64,000 nt of DNA from Culex pipiens pallens (lineage: Eukaryota; Arthropoda; Insecta; Diptera; Culicidae), in NCBI RefSeq assembly GCF_016801865.2, contig NC_068938.1, positions 68,431,457 to 68,495,456 on the forward strand, given 5' to 3'. Positions 45,187 through 58,079 of the stretch are shown one piece after another. The notes under the pieces were generated by a model that saw only the letters and a list, made by a program, of their open reading frames with translations, searched no databases and was not told the origin of the DNA. The position numbers were made by a program, and so were the translations under genes. Positions within the stretch are counted from its first letter, which is position 1. Each line of letters begins with the position of its first letter.

Positions 45187-47415
45187 AAATCAATGATCCG
45201 CGTAATTTCAGTCGATTTTAACAACTTTGGACGCAAATAAAAGGTGATTAGTTCTTGATTTGTTTCAAGTTGATTTTGTCTGAAGTTATAGAGAATGACC
45301 TTTTTTTACTCTAAGCTTAATTTCTGTAAGCGATTGTATTAAACTAATGACATTTTGGGAGGGGGAACTTGAATGCTTTTTGGTAAAGCTACACAAAATC
45401 GTTTTCCGCCAATTTTGCGCATGTCATCATCATCATTTTGAAATGTCAGTCATCACTTTTTTAGCATTTTGTGTCTGCATTACTTGAGACCGATTAAGGT
45501 TGGTTTCACCTCTAAGTTAAATTTGTTTGTCTGGAGAGCAACATCAACCATGACATTGATACCAATTAGTGTCAGTGGTCTCAAAATACTGTTAATTCAT
45601 CCAAAATTATTCCAAAAATGTTCTGTATCAAATAATGTGCAGCTTTTTTTGAGCCTGAAGCTTCGATACAAAGCAAATTAGAAAGCAATGGAAATGAAAT
45701 AAGATTTCTTTTGTCAGTGCTTTATTCTTAGTAAGAATGTTTTATTTTTTAAATTCAGTTAATTGATTTTTTATTCTGGAAAGCTACTCATGAAAAATAA
45801 TTTACAAATCACTATTTACATTTTTTTAAATAGGTTTTGATTTAAAACTGCATAAAAGCATTGCCTCCCCTCCTCCAAACCACGCTGTCAACAGCAACCG
45901 TCCTTGCATTTTTTTTCTAGTTTTGCAGAGCGCAATCGACCGTGAAAATGGGTGCTTTTACAACCGGAAGATCCGCGTTAACACTGGCATCCATCATCAA
46001 AAACAACGCCTCGTCCTACTGTCTAAAATAGTGTTGTATGTGTGTGGCATGTACGTGTGCCTATCGGTTTAGAGAGCAAACCCTTCCACCATATCATGAC
46101 CAACGAACGTTGAGTTGGGATAGGTTTTTAGAAATAAAGCTTACTGGTCGTCAACCGATAGAAAAAACGTTATTCAATTGAGCTGTTTTTTGTAGTTTTT
46201 CGTGATTTTTCACAATCGTTTGAGGGAAAATTCCTACGGCGAATAGGTTTTTTTTATTAATAGAAGATATTTTGTGAAAAAAAAAATCGTTTTTTAAATC
46301 ATTTTTTTTTTAACAATTTAATTTCAAATAGGATTTTAACATCATCGCCAAAAAATAGTCATAAATCGAGAAATTTAAAAAGTGTCGAGAGTTAATTTTT
46401 CAATGATATCAATTGCCCAAAGGGAAAAACCAGTTTGCCTACAACCAAACTGGTCCGAGGTTGCTGCTGCTGCAAGCCAGTGGACGATATCATGCGAACC
46501 TAACCCCTCGAAGGGAATCGCGCGTTTCCCCCCTCGATCGACAGTAAAAGCTCTTCTTCGCTAATTGATGTGAAAATCGCGCCCGGCTGGAAGCTTCTTT
46601 CGCTTTGCCAATCCAATCGTGGAAGCCGAGCGATATTTGGCCCGGGCATGTTTTTATCGAAAGTGCTCCGTTGATTGTGAAACGTTGAACGGATTCAAAT
46701 TTCAAGCTTCATTGCGCGGATTGAAAGCTTTTTGAATCATCAATATTTTTCCGCGAAGAAGCTTTCGTCGTAAACTATATGCTCAAATTGCGCGATTTTC
46801 CGTGGTCGAACGATGCTGCGAAAACAATTTTAGTTTTCGTAGAGAAGATAAACGTCGTTTATTGAAAGTGGATTTGTTCACGGCTGGCACATTTATGAAT
46901 TTTGTTTATGGCATGATTGGATTTGAATTGATGTGGAGTTGTAAACACGTTGACTAAAATCATTGTTTTTCCACATATTTTATCTTATGCCACAAATTTA
47001 GAATTAAAAACAAATTAATATTATTACATGTATTCATATCTAGTCCATAAGATTCGCTTGATAAAAAAAAGATCACAAATTTCTGAATGAAAATGGTGAT
47101 TGCACCAGCGGAAGCATTCTTCTCATTTTCTGACGGGAAAATTGTCACAACTTTCCCTCTCATCCTCATCCATGACGCTTAAAAATGACATTCACAGGCA
47201 GACAATTTTTCGGCACTGTCCTGCCGATGCAATCTGGGGTAAACCAAATAAACACCATGTTATTTGGGCATGTAATGTTTTCCAGAACAGCTGCCACAAG
47301 CACCACACACACACGGTCCAAGAACCGGTAGACACTCTGGACTGAATGAGGGACAAACCGCAGAATTTGCTGATTTCTGCTACTGAGCCTAGCCTCAAAT
47401 GACTCTGTTTCGCTA
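45187..47415. other. AT-rich then GC-mixed sequence (45.9-47.4 kb)
   Basis: A repeat-free, GC-mixed part starts near 45870. Frames at 46382-46564 and 47166-47456 have no recognisable features. Likely unique intronic or intergenic DNA. Confidence 0.35.
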
Positions 47416-47532
47416 GGGTGATTTAAATCACAAAAATTCGATTTTGTTCTATACATTTGATTTGTTAAAAAAACTACTTTGAAACATCAGATTTTAACAA
47501 ATCTTTGCTAAATTGACTGTTACATATCACCC
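47416..47532. mobile_element. Tiny TA-flanked MITE
   Basis: GGGTGATTTAAATC at the left and the inverse of GTTACATATCACCC at the right, with TA on both sides (47414-47415 and 47533-47534). It is only 117 bp long, with an inner inverted GATTTGTTAAA/TTTAACAAATC pair. Confidence 0.65.
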
Positions 47533-48764
47533 TAACAAATGTGCGTTTCTCTCCTTTCGACCTTAGGACATTCACACATCCAAAACCACCGTGAATTGTC
47601 CCCGTTCCGAGTGGACTCCAGCGCTATCACACCAAAGGATCCACACTAGTGTGACCGTCATGGACTTCTCTTGACGCAATCGCTATTTTTGTTTGTCCAA
47701 ACTTAAAATAAGACGCTCTGACATCGGGATGTGACTACGCTTCTACCAAAATTACAGTAATTCTATTTTTACTCAAGGAGGTATTAGACTTTGACTATTT
47801 TTGACAGTTTGCCAAACTCGCAAACAAAGCAAAATGTATGCAGGCTTACGTTTCTGCGAACAAATGCAGGCATATTGTCAAAAAAATGGGCGAGTTTGTT
47901 TGTTTGTTTGTCATATTCCTTCATCGAATGTGAGTATTTGCAGACACAAAAACGCTATGTGTACACCGAGATTCAACCTCCAAATACAATCTCAGCAATC
48001 ATTGGTTTGGGTGTAGTGTTGAAAAGCGAAACAAAAAAACAAGTGTTTGTTTATCCTTTATATTCTAGGCCAACACAGCATTACACCGACGAAGCATACA
48101 AACTCTGCAGTTCTACGTCACACTGGTATGAAATGTTCAGTAAAAGCACATGGTTTTGGGCCGAAAATTTTGGAACTGGCACCAGCCGGAAAGGGGGCCA
48201 CCACTGCACTCTTGGCTGCGCCAAATGAAGGGAATCGCAACACTTTGACTCCAAAAGGTGGAAACTCGGCAAAGTGGCACATAGACCTTAAGGGTTTGGG
48301 GCTGACAATTGTCGCTTGACTTGTGGTGGATGCTGGTATGCTGGTGAAGTGTGTGTGTTTTCGGCGCCCACTGTGAAAAGGGGGAGAGGTTTCATCTCGG
48401 AACATTAGGCGCAGCCTTTATGGAGGACAATTTTATGGAAAATCTCAGTATTTCCTGTACATTTGCTAGAACGGTTGCCTCAGTCTACTTCACGGTATTT
48501 CACAGACGTCATAAAGTTTAATTTGAAAGGCAAGTGGTGCACTAGGCTCCACGTGGCACTGCGGCGGTGTTTGGATCATGAAAGCGAGAGTTGTTTGGCG
48601 TTGAAAAAAAATTCGATGTGTGATTTGTTCTTCACTTGAATTTTCGAATCGGATACTATTGGATAATTATCTAGTCTTTTAAAAATGTCATGCTTTTTTT
48701 CATATTCAATATTATGACCTTTTGAAATGTTAGTTTTGATTTAAAAAAATGGAAATATTTTTTT
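47533..48764. other. GC-mixed sequence with a small inverted repeat
   Basis: At 47801-47915 GACAGTTTGCCAAACTCGCA and GGGCGAGTTTGTTTG suggest the remains of a hairpin element. The 145-codon plus-strand frame at 47791-48228 starts at TTG and shows no domain. Nothing else recognised. Confidence 0.35.
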
Positions 48765-49578
48765 CTAGAAGATCGAAAAATTGCACAACATCATATTTTA
48801 ACATTGAAAATCGGACCATTAGTTGCTGAGATATCGACATAAAAAAATGGTTGGTTGTTTGGGTGAGACATAGAAAACATCAATTTTCTTGTTTTGAACC
48901 TTTGCATAGCAATATCACAGCAACTAAGGGTCGTATCAACAAAGTTCAGAAAAGCAAAATATAGAGAATTTTCTCAGCTTTTCAAGAAAAAAAAATTAGT
49001 GGTGGGCAAATATGCACTAATTTGAAAAAAAATAGTTGCTGAACTATTTTCAAATAAGTTACCTAAAAATGGCTATAACTTGAAAACGGTGCGACCAGTA
49101 TTTCAATTTTTTTTAACTCAGTATTGATTCAAAAATGTATAACTCCGTCAAAGAATTTTTGCACATTCTGGAAATTTCTGGAAAGTTGGCATTTGATGCC
49201 TCCTAAAACATATCAGAGAATTAAAAAAACTAAAAATAGTGTTTTTTGCAAATCAAGTTTTAGTGACAAAACGTGAAATTAAATATCACCAAAATTTTGT
49301 TTACCCTGCATAATTTTTTTTTCGGTGTAGTCCATTTTCTACTTTGCCGAAGACACCAAATCGATCAAAAAATTCCTTCAGAAGTTACAGATTTTTGAAT
49401 TTTCATATATCATTTTTGTATGGTCAGCTGCCAAATTTGTATGGAAAATTATATGGACAAACTAATGATGCAAAATTGCTTCTTTGGGCATACCGAAGGC
49501 ATCAAAAAAGTTTCTGCCGGATAAAAAAGAAAACAAAATTAAAACTAAAAAATGCAGATTTCGTAGAGAATTGCTGTG
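48765..49578 (+). repeat. Half copy of the large fold-back family
   Basis: It matches 11640-12545 and the right half of 50201-51277: TTAGTTGCTGAGATATCGAC near 48817, CAGCTGCCAAATTTGTATGG near 49424, TTCTTTGGGCATACCGAAGG near 49480. It ends GATTTCGTAGAGAATTGCT, the terminal repeat. The left arm is missing. Confidence 0.7.
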
Positions 49579-50200
49579 ATTCAATCAAGCCTAATGTAAT
49601 TATTAACGTATATTTTCATTGAAATTTGAGTTTGCTACGAAAAAATTGCCTTCAGATTTTTTTTCACCAATATTAATATTGAAGGAAGGAGCGACATGAG
49701 CTTTAAAAAATATTAGCAATGGCCTTTGATATAGGAACAATTTATGAAAAAATATGTGTACCTAAAATTTGAAACAAAAAACAATACCGTTCCGTTAGAT
49801 TTAGAACTCAAATTTAAATTTAATTTTGAGCTCATACCAACGCTTGCAATTCAGCAGATGTTTTTTTCTTACTATCGAAATGACAACGGATTTTGGGGAA
49901 TAAATTTGTATGCCTCTGAAAGCAAAAATAGTCATCGCTAATTCAAAAGTACAATATACAATATGTTAGCTAAGCTTTCCAATGCTTCTAAGAGCGAATT
50001 GTTTCAACGAGGAATTTCTCAGATATCTGTATTTTAAGTTTTCAGTTTTAAATCCTTTCAATATTTTTTTGGAAACTTTTTAAAAACTTGTTGAATGATG
50101 TGTTTTATGTGTCCATTACTCATCAAAATGTGCAACGAGAAACACATTAAAATTTAGATTTAACTGAGTTATTTAATGAATATGTGGGATTTGTTAAGAG
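49579..50200. other. AT-rich sequence between two family members
   Basis: No recognisable repeat. The 65-codon frame at 49744-49941 begins at ATG but is AT-driven with no known motif. Confidence 0.35.
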
Positions 50201-51277
50201 AGCAATTCTCTACGAAATCGGTCTATTTTCGTTAATTTTAATTTTTGTATTTTTTAATCCTGCTGAAACTTTTTTGGTGCCTTCAATATGCCCAAAGTAG
50301 CCATTTTGCATCATTGGTGATTCTTTATTTAACTTTTTGTCACTAAAACTTGATTTGCAAAAAAAAAAACACTATTTTTTATATTTTTCATTTCCTGATA
50401 TGTTTTAGAGGACATTAAATGCCAACTTTTCAGAAATTTACAGGTTGTGCAAAAAATCTTTGACCGATTTATGATTTTTTGAATCAATACTGATTTTTTA
50501 AAAAAATCGAAATGTTGGTCTCAAAATTTTTCCATCTTCTTTTATTTGTCGATGTGAAATCAAATTTGTTATCAAAAAGTACTTTAGTGAAATTTTGATA
50601 AAGTGCACCGTTTTCAAGTTAAATCCATTTTTTAGGTGACTTCTTTGAAAATAGTCGTGGTTTTTCATTTTTTTTTTAATTAGTGCACAGGTTTGCCCAC
50701 CTTTGAAAAAAATATTTTTGAAAAGCTGAGCAAATTCTGCAAGTGAAAATTTGATTTGAAATCGAAAAATGAAGTTGAAAATTTTTGCGACCAATATTTA
50801 GATTTTTTGATAAAAATCAGTATTGATTTAAAAAAATCATAAATCGGTCAAAGATTTTTTGCACAACCTGGAAGGTTCTGAAAAGTTGGCATTTGATGTC
50901 CTCTAAAACATATCAGAAAATGAAAAATATAAAAAAATGTTTTTTTTTTTCAAATCGAGTATTGAAGTCAAAAAGTTAAATAAAAAATCCCCATTTTTTT
51001 TTAACCGTGTATCATTTTTTCCAGTGTAGTCCGTATCCATACCTACAACTTTGCCGAAGACACCAAATCGATCAAAAAATTCCTTCCAAAGCTTACAGAT
51101 TTATGAATTTTCATACATCATTTTTGTATGGACAGCTGCCAAATTTGTATGGGAAATTATATGGACAATCTAATGATGAAAAATGGCTTCTTTGGGCATA
51201 CCGAAGGCACCAAAAAAGTTTCAGTCGGTTTAAAAAATACAAAAAAAAATCGAATGACCGAAATCTAAGAGAACTGC
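50201..51277. mobile_element. Fold-back element of about 1.08 kb
   Basis: The left end AGCAATTCTCTACGAAATCG is mirrored by CGAATGACCGAAATCTAAGAGAACTGCT-like sequence at the right end (to 51277). Longer inverted blocks include GGTGCCTTCAATATGCCCAA against GGGCATACCGAAGGCACC. They also include TTTCCTGATATGTTTTAGAG against TCTAAAACATATCAGAAAAT. The right arm is longer than the left because the left arm lost the CAGCTGCCAAATTTG part. Non-coding. Confidence 0.8.
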
Positions 51278-51295
51278 TTAAGAAATTAAAAACGG

Positions 51296-51730
51296 GTAAT
51301 TCTCTACTAACTCACACAAAAACGGGAAAAGTTGCCCTAACTCTTCTTCTAAAAAAAAAAACGGAATTTTGATTTTTTTTTTATATGACAAATTTATCAA
51401 AAGCAACGCGACTCTGGGCGCGGTAAAACCCTTGAATGGACTCATATGTGTGTGAGATGGGGCGGGGGGAAATAATCTCAATACCCAGATGGTCCCTGTT
51501 CAATGCAATGTTAAAGAAATAAAGGTTTTTTGATGGACGCGCATGGTTTAAAACAAGAGAATAAATACATAAATAATGAATCAAAAACATACTTAAATTA
51601 CAAAAATATCTAACAAGATAAATAAACTTCATGTAATCCCATGGGCGGGGGTTAGTGGAGGGCCATCATCATCATCATCATCAAAAATGACCCTTCTGGG
51701 TTAATGTAGATTCGAAAAGTACATAAAAAA
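51296..51730. repeat. Fragments of the 15.4-kb fold-back family and an (ATC)n run
   Basis: GGGTAATTCTCTACTAACTC (51296) with AAAACGGGAAAAGTTGCCC is the terminal segment of the family at 15428-16428 and 61527-62076. 51687-51728 (GACCCTTCTGGGTTAATGTAG, TTCGAAAAGTACAT) is another internal piece. (ATC)n lies at 51665-51682. The pieces are too short to reconstruct a copy. Confidence 0.6.
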
Positions 51731-53598
51731 TTATTATTTTTGTTGTTCAAGTAGTTTAAAGTGGATTTAGTTTTTTTTTAACATATTGAAAATAATTTTT
51801 AATTTTTGTTAAAACGTGTACACATTTTTGGACGGTGTTTTAAACATTCTGAATACACGAATTTTATTGCTACTTTTAAATGCAATTTCATGACTAGTTG
51901 TGTGAAATTGACTTAAACTCACTGCAGAATACACATTAGATTTTTTTCTGAGTTTTCATGTGTATAGGAAACAACTAAAATTTATTCAAAATATTGCTTT
52001 TCATGGATGATTTGTTTGACAAGAATTCCCTGTAAGGGAGACCTAATCTCTGTAATTTTACAGTCACTGAAATCAGCCATAAGTTTAAATGATTGGTTAA
52101 GTTTTTCGTACATGGCATGGGTTTTGTTAGCAAAAATTATCAGCATTTCATTTTTGGTCTTGATTTAAACATCCAAGACCCTTAATAAAGTGGCCAGGCC
52201 ACTGTTTTGCATTAATTTTTGCATTAATTGTTAAAAAGTGTTTTGTTTATAAATGTCTCTTTATAAGCACATTGACCAATTTTGCGATTCATTACAAATA
52301 GTTTTGAAATTGCAGATTCGATATGGTATTTAAAAAAAGTGCAGAATTACGTGGTTGAAAAAAAAACAACATCATCAAATCTGAGAGAATAACATTACCC
52401 AAAAATACTCCTAGTGACTCAAAATCACTACTCCAACCAGCCCACTTTGTCAGCCATTTCCCGATTCTGTTCATCGAAAAGGCAGTCGTCATCGTCGTTG
52501 CACTCGGCGGTAATCGAATAATGCTCAATAGAGCATTAGCAGCTTCCGTCTGGTGTTCCAAGGAGTTGGAGTTGGAAGGAGGCGGACGACAATCGACGAT
52601 AAATTCCAAAGTGTCATTTTTCCGCGAATCGCACCCTCGCTCGTTCGCTGCCGGCAAACATTATCACAATACAATTGTGCTGGAATTTTCGCGCGCAAGA
52701 TTTCTTGGGGAAAGCCGCAGCTCCCGGGGGAGAGCTGCGGTTGTAACTGGAGAATTTTTGAATGGCACTAGTATAAATATTGAAGATATTTTGGGAAATT
52801 TTCTGAAAGCCAATAAAAAGTAATTTTAACTGTGCCACTCAATACCGCATTTCCGCAGCTAAAAAAGAGATCCGGAAGGAAAAACTCAAAACGGAAAATT
52901 CGCTCGCTCTCTGGCGTAAAAGACCAGGAAGGAAACTCAAATCTGGAATCTCAGTTTTCACGCTGTGAATTTATTTTCACTTCGCGAACCGTTCAACTGG
53001 ATTTGAATAAGAACAGATTGGTGGCGTTAAGGGGAGAAACCGTGGGAGGAAGTTTATTTTCCAGCGGGTGGGGTTGGCAGGAGGATGATTTTTCCGCAGG
53101 GGAAGCTCTGTAGATGATGTAAGATCAATGAGAAGCCGCATCGGAGGCAAGAAAGAGGAAAGTTAAGAGAGAAAAAACGTTTGCAAGAAAAAAAAAAGCG
53201 TAATTCGATTTTGGAAAAATCGACTGTCGCTTGCATGTCACCGGGAATAAAGTGGGATTTATTCAGATATCAGCGTAGGGAAGAAGCTGAAGGAAAAAGA
53301 AAAGTTCGAGGAAAAAAGTGCGAGTGCGAATTTAACGAAAAATTCAATAGAATCGCGCGCGCGAGATAACATTGTCACGGTGACACGGCACGGCAGTTGG
53401 AACAAGCTTTGTCATAAAGATTAGAAGAAATTATCGAGAACTGACAGTGGAATTAGCAGCGAGAAGGGGACTGGGTTTAATGATAAAAATGTGTATTTTT
53501 GATGTTGTTTCGATTTAAGAATGAAAAGTATTTAATATTAGTATATAATTTGCTGAGATTAATAATTCAAAAGTGTTGAACTATTTTATTTCTTTATA
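51731..53598. other. AT-rich DNA and a GC-richer island (52.44-53.48 kb)
   Basis: The island is repeat-free apart from a GCGCGCGCG run at 53356 and a hairpin AGCCGCAGCTCCCGG/CCGGGGGAGAGCTGCGG-like pair near 52712-52741. Frames of 60-121 codons occur on both strands without recognisable domains. Not called as a gene. Confidence 0.35.
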
Positions 53599-53879
53599 CA
53601 GTCATGCCTCGGTTTAGCACCGCATATGGGGGATGCAAAACCGAGGCGTGCATAACCGAGGCACAGAGCTTATGGAATTTTGGCTATATGGGAGACATTG
53701 GCTTTAATCGTACTAAAAATCATGCAAACATCAAATATTATAGTGTTTTGGAATCGGGATGATGTAAGCTATCCATTTAAATTATTATTTCATGAAAGTT
53801 TTCACAAAAATACGTATTTTTCCTGTATTTCGAAAATGCATTTTTTTTTCTCTAAAGAAAACAAAAATATATTGTTATT

Positions 53880-55175
53880 GCAATATGGGTATCAAATGAT
53901 CAGGTTTTTTACATACATTTTGGATGTAATAACAACTATTTTTGAAAATACTACAAATTTTCACAAAACTACTTCTTTTCGAAAAAAATACTAAAAATTT
54001 CAATTTTTACAATATGGGTATCAAACGATCGGGATTTTTTCATACATTTCGAATGTAATAACAACAATTTTAGAAAATACTCATAATTTTCACAAAACTA
54101 CGTATTTTCGAAAAAAATACTCAAAATTTTCGTTTTTACATTGTGGGTATCGAACGATCGGGATTTATTCATACATTTCGAATGTAATAACTATATTTTT
54201 TGAAAATACTCAAAATTTTCACAAAACTACGTATTTCCGAAAAAATACTCAAAATTTCCGTTTTTACAATGTTGGTATCAAACGATCGCGATTTTTTCAA
54301 ACATTTTGAATGCAATAACAATATTTTTTGAAAATACTCAAAATTTTCACAAAACTACGTATTTTCGAAAAAAATACTCAAAATTTCCGTTTTTACAAAG
54401 TGGGTATCAAACGATCGGGATTTTTCATACATTTCGAATGTAATAACAATATTTTTTGAAAATACTCAAAATTTTCACAAAACTACGTATTTTCGAAAAA
54501 AAATACTCAAAATTTCCGTTTTTACAATGTGGGTATCAAACGATCGGGATTTTTTCATACATTTCGAAAATTATTAAAAAAATGAAAATACTCAACATTT
54601 TCGCGAAACTACGTATTTAAAAAAAATGATTTGATTACCCGATACCCATATTGTTAAAAACTGAAATTTTGAAATAAATTACAAAAATACGTAGTTTTGT
54701 GAAAATTTGAAGTAATTTCAAAGAATATTGTTATTACATTCGAAATGTATGGAAAATTCCGATCGTTTGATACCCACATTGTAAAAACGAAAATTTTGAG
54801 TATTTTTTTTCAAAAATACGTAGTTTTGTGAAAATTGCTAGTATTTTCAAAAAAAAATGTTATTGCATTCGAAATGTATGAAAAAATCCCGATCGTTTGA
54901 TACTACATTGTAAAAACGGAAATTTTGAGTATTTTTTTCGAAAATACGTAATTTTGTGAAAATTTTGAGTATTTTCAAAAAATGTTGTTATTGCATTCAA
55001 AATGTATGAAAAAATCCCGATCGTTTGATACCCACGTTGTGTAAACGGAAATTTGGAGTATTTTTTTTTCGAAAATACGTAGTTTTGTGAAAATTTTGAG
55101 TATTTTCTAAAAATGTTGTTATTACATTCGAAATGTATGAAAAATCCTGATCGTTTGATACCCATATTGCAACAA
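53880..55175. repeat. 129-bp minisatellite arranged as a giant palindrome
   Basis: Plus-oriented units start (GGGTATCAAAYGATC) at about 53887, 54016, 54145, 54273, 54402 and 54531, about 129 bp apart. Inverted units (GATACCC) follow at about 54647, 54770, 54899, 55027 and 55157. The turn is near 54640. Each unit also carries TTCACAAAACTACGTATTTT and AAATACTCAAAATTT. The 117-codon minus-strand frame at 54860-55213 is a repeat translation. Confidence 0.9.
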
Positions 55176-55794
55176 CAATATTTTTTTGGATTCTTTAGAG
55201 AAAAAAAATGCATTTTCTAAATACAGGAAAAATACGTATTTTTGAGAAAATTTTCATGAAATAATAATTTTAATGGATAGCTGACATCATCCCGATTCCA
55301 AAACACTATATTTTTTTGATGTTTGCATGATTTTTCATACGATTAAACAGCCATTCCACGTCAAACAGGAAGTCTCCAAATCAAAAGTGCTCTGATTTGG
55401 CTCAAATTTGGAGTGGGGGTTCCTTGGCCCAAATAATTAGACCCGTATTTTTTTGTTTGGCGATTAGGGTGGTCCTATCCGAAATAGGGTGGTCCAAAAA
55501 ATGGCATTTTTCGTCGATTTTTGCAAAAACCACGTTTTTCAAAAAGTCATATCTCCGGAACGGCTGAACCAATTTTAGAGCCCCACAATTCAAAAGAAAG
55601 GTTATTAGTTGGGCTTTTAAGGAAAATTATGTTGAGGTCCAAAAAAGCTAGCTGAATATTTGAAAAGGTCCTATGAAAATTACATTTGCCGATTTCAAGG
55701 TCTCGGGACCAAAGAGCCCATGTCTGAAAATATTTTTCCCTGATTCCTTGTAATATATTACATAACAAATCAAAAAATTGCGGATATCCATTAA

Positions 55795-56410
55795 CCCTCT
55801 ACAACCCAACCCCGCCTTTAGACGGGCTTCGATTTAAAAAATCGCCAAAAATCCATTTTTCAACCAATTTTTGATCTTTAAAAAGCATTGGAAAGAAGAA
55901 CTCTTAAAATTTTAGAAAATTTATGGGTTGGAAGTTTTACTTGTTTTATGTGACTTTGCCAATGTTTTTAAAAATGTCATTTTTTTAGAGGTCAACTTTA
56001 GCAGTGTTTTTACTAACATTTCTTATATTTTAAGTAAAAAGAAGTATGCAGTAATTTTTCTAGTGCCCCAGACTATGACTTTACACATTTGTTTACAATT
56101 TAAATGATAATGGTGCCATTTTATAACAGAAAATGTGAAAAACATGAAAAAAATTGAAAAAGTAACTGTAAAAACATGAAAAAAATAGATAGGCAAAATG
56201 TAATTATAGGAGGTGGTAGAGTAGGCCAAATACTAGCAAAAACAAATATAAACAAAGCAAGATAAAAGCCGATTAAAATACTAAAAATGAAACAACAAAA
56301 ACATAAAACAAGAGAAGTAAAGTTTTTCGTAGAACAAAAGTTGCTCAAAATGACCTCCTGAACACGGGAAAAATAAAAAATTTCGAAAAAAAAAATTGGG
56401 CAGTAGAGGG
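55795..56410. mobile_element. piggyBac-type MITE (TTAA target)
   Basis: CCCTCTACAACCC at the left and the inverse of GGGCAGTAGAGGG at the right stand between two TTAA tetranucleotides (55791-55794 and 56411-56414). TTAA duplication with CCC-start ends is characteristic of piggyBac-like transposons. The opposite arm of the host palindrome reads AACGTGTTAATGGATATCC, with one TTAA and no insert, so the empty site is directly visible. The 616-bp interior is AT-rich, without transposase. Confidence 0.85.
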
Positions 56411-56663
56411 TTAACACGTTTCGGAGATATGATTTTGTTTAGCATAAAAACAGGGTTTTTCGACGCGCCGCGCGCAAAAATGGAAAAATGACGAAAACGG
56501 GTAAAAATCAACTTTTTTCACTAAAACTGCGATAACTTATAAATTTCAGGACCTCCGTGTACGCACGAGTGCAAGCAGCAGTCAAGTGCTCAGTGCTCCA
56601 TCGTTTTTTTCGAAATTTTTCGCCGTAATTTACCGTGATTCGCCGCGAGTTTGCTCCAACAGC

Positions 56664-58079
56664 ATGCCAAGGGCCGGCCGTGGCCGTGGCAGTTCGAGTG
56701 CGGCCTCGAAAAACCCGCGAAGTTCGTCTACCGGCCGTGTGCAAAAAGGTAAACAAACCAACGCCGCGTCGACCACCATCGCGCCGGGGAGTGTGTGCGC
56801 CAAAGGATTCGACCCCAAGTTATTACACCCTAATTACCGTGTCCAGGGCCGCAGCCCTATAAGGCTCCGTTCAGCTACTTCCGGCAATCCGTCGACCGAT
56901 GGCGCTTCAACATCCGCCAACATTCCCACCAGTAACAAGTTCGCGAGACTGAGTGACGAGGAAAGCAACAACAACAACACCGACGGTAGCACTACCGACG
57001 ACGACGACGACGATGGTCGTGCACGGAAGAAAGTGATTTCGCCAAAAAAAGTAATTACTCCGAAGGAACGACGACCACCACCAATTTTCGTTTTGGACAC
57101 GTTGGCGGACGATGTTGACGAGCAGCTGGAAGGCCTCGTGTACTGCCTCAAAATAGGTAAATCGTCAGTGCAAGTGTTCACGTTTGACCAAAAGAACTTC
57201 GACCTGGTTGTGGAGAAATTGAAGCGTAAAAACTTCAAGTTCTACACATTCGACCCCGTGCAGAAGACCGCTGTTAAGGTCGTCTTGCAGGGGTATCAAG
57301 ACCGCCCGATCTCCGTCCTCAAGGAGCACCTCTCGGGTGTCGGAATAACGCCGCGAGACATAAAAGTCCTCTCGCGGAAGACAACCGTCACAGGTACACA
57401 CACACTGTACCTGTTGTACTTCGGCCGCGGCACCGTCAAAATTCAAGACCTGCGGCGGACTAAGGCGTTGGACGGTTTTTGGGTAAACTGGCGGTTTTAC
57501 TCCAAAAATCCGACGGACGCAGCGCAATGTCACCGTTGCCAGAAATTCGGCCACGGCTCGCGGAACTGCAACCTCCGGCCCCGCTGCGTGAAGTGCGGTG
57601 AGTCACACCTCTCGGAGGTGTGCGCACTGCCACGAAAGGCGGACTTGGGGGAAAACGCAGAACAAACCAAGCCGCACGTAAAGTGCGCGAACTGTGGCGG
57701 TAACCATACCGGTAATTACCGCGGATGCGTCGCGCGAAAGTCCTACCTCGAGGAGCAGGAAAAGAGGAAGAAGAAAGCAGCAGCATCCCACCCTTCTCAA
57801 CGAAGTACGAGCGCAGCCGTTCCTGCAGCTGGCCAGTGTACGGTTCCAACGGACAACCCAGCGTTCCCTCCTGGATGGGGGCGGTCGTTTGCAAGCGTGG
57901 TCGCTGCCGGTAGCGGCGATGCGGCCCAGCAAGAAGTCACCGGGGAAGATCTCTTTACCCTGCCGGAGTTCTTTGCTCTCGCGGGGGAGATGATGACGCG
58001 GTTTCGGACCTGCCGTAACAAGGCGGAGCAATTTCTGGCCCTCGGGGAGCTGATGATTAAGCACATCTATAAAGGATAA
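56664..58079 (+). CDS. ORF1/Gag nucleic-acid-binding protein of a Jockey-clade retrotransposon
   Basis: 471 residues from the first ATG (56664); the open frame extends 26 codons upstream but only through a GTG at 56586, so the ATG start is preferred. Order of parts: a basic, Ser/Arg-rich N-terminus (MPRAGRGRG...); an acidic run (SDEESNNNNTDG, six Asp) around residues 97-118; a PRE_C2HC-type fold around 205-281. Then come three CCHC zinc knuckles: C289-C292-H297-C302 (CX2CX4HX4C), C308-C311-H315-C320 (CX2CX3HX4C) and C341-C344-H348-C355 (CX2CX3HX6C). That trio is standard for Jockey/I-type ORF1 proteins, which coat element RNA in ribonucleoprotein particles. A Lys/Arg cluster (EEQEKRKKKAA) follows the last knuckle. 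No frameshift or stop. No ORF2 follows. Codon use is GC-rich, unlike the AT-rich flanks. Confidence 0.9.
   Translation: MPRAGRGRGSSSAASKNPRSSSTGRVQKGKQTNAASTTIAPGSVCAKGFDPKLLHPNYRVQGRSPIRLRSATSGNPSTDGASTSANIPTSNKFARLSDEESNNNNTDGSTTDDDDDDGRARKKVISPKKVITPKERRPPPIFVLDTLADDVDEQLEGLVYCLKIGKSSVQVFTFDQKNFDLVVEKLKRKNFKFYTFDPVQKTAVKVVLQGYQDRPISVLKEHLSGVGITPRDIKVLSRKTTVTGTHTLYLLYFGRGTVKIQDLRRTKALDGFWVNWRFYSKNPTDAAQCHRCQKFGHGSRNCNLRPRCVKCGESHLSEVCALPRKADLGENAEQTKPHVKCANCGGNHTGNYRGCVARKSYLEEQEKRKKKAAASHPSQRSTSAAVPAAGQCTVPTDNPAFPPGWGRSFASVVAAGSGDAAQQEVTGEDLFTLPEFFALAGEMMTRFRTCRNKAEQFLALGELMIKHIYKG

Noticed and set aside
47791..48228. 145-codon plus-strand frame
   Set aside because: TTG start and no domain; overlaps remains of an inverted repeat.
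54860..55213. 117-codon minus-strand frame
   Set aside because: Lies in the inverted 129-bp minisatellite and repeats with its period.
56586..56663. GTG start extending ORF1 by 26 residues
   Set aside because: GTG is not a usual eukaryotic start; the first ATG at 56664 gives a protein with a typical Jockey Gag N-terminus.
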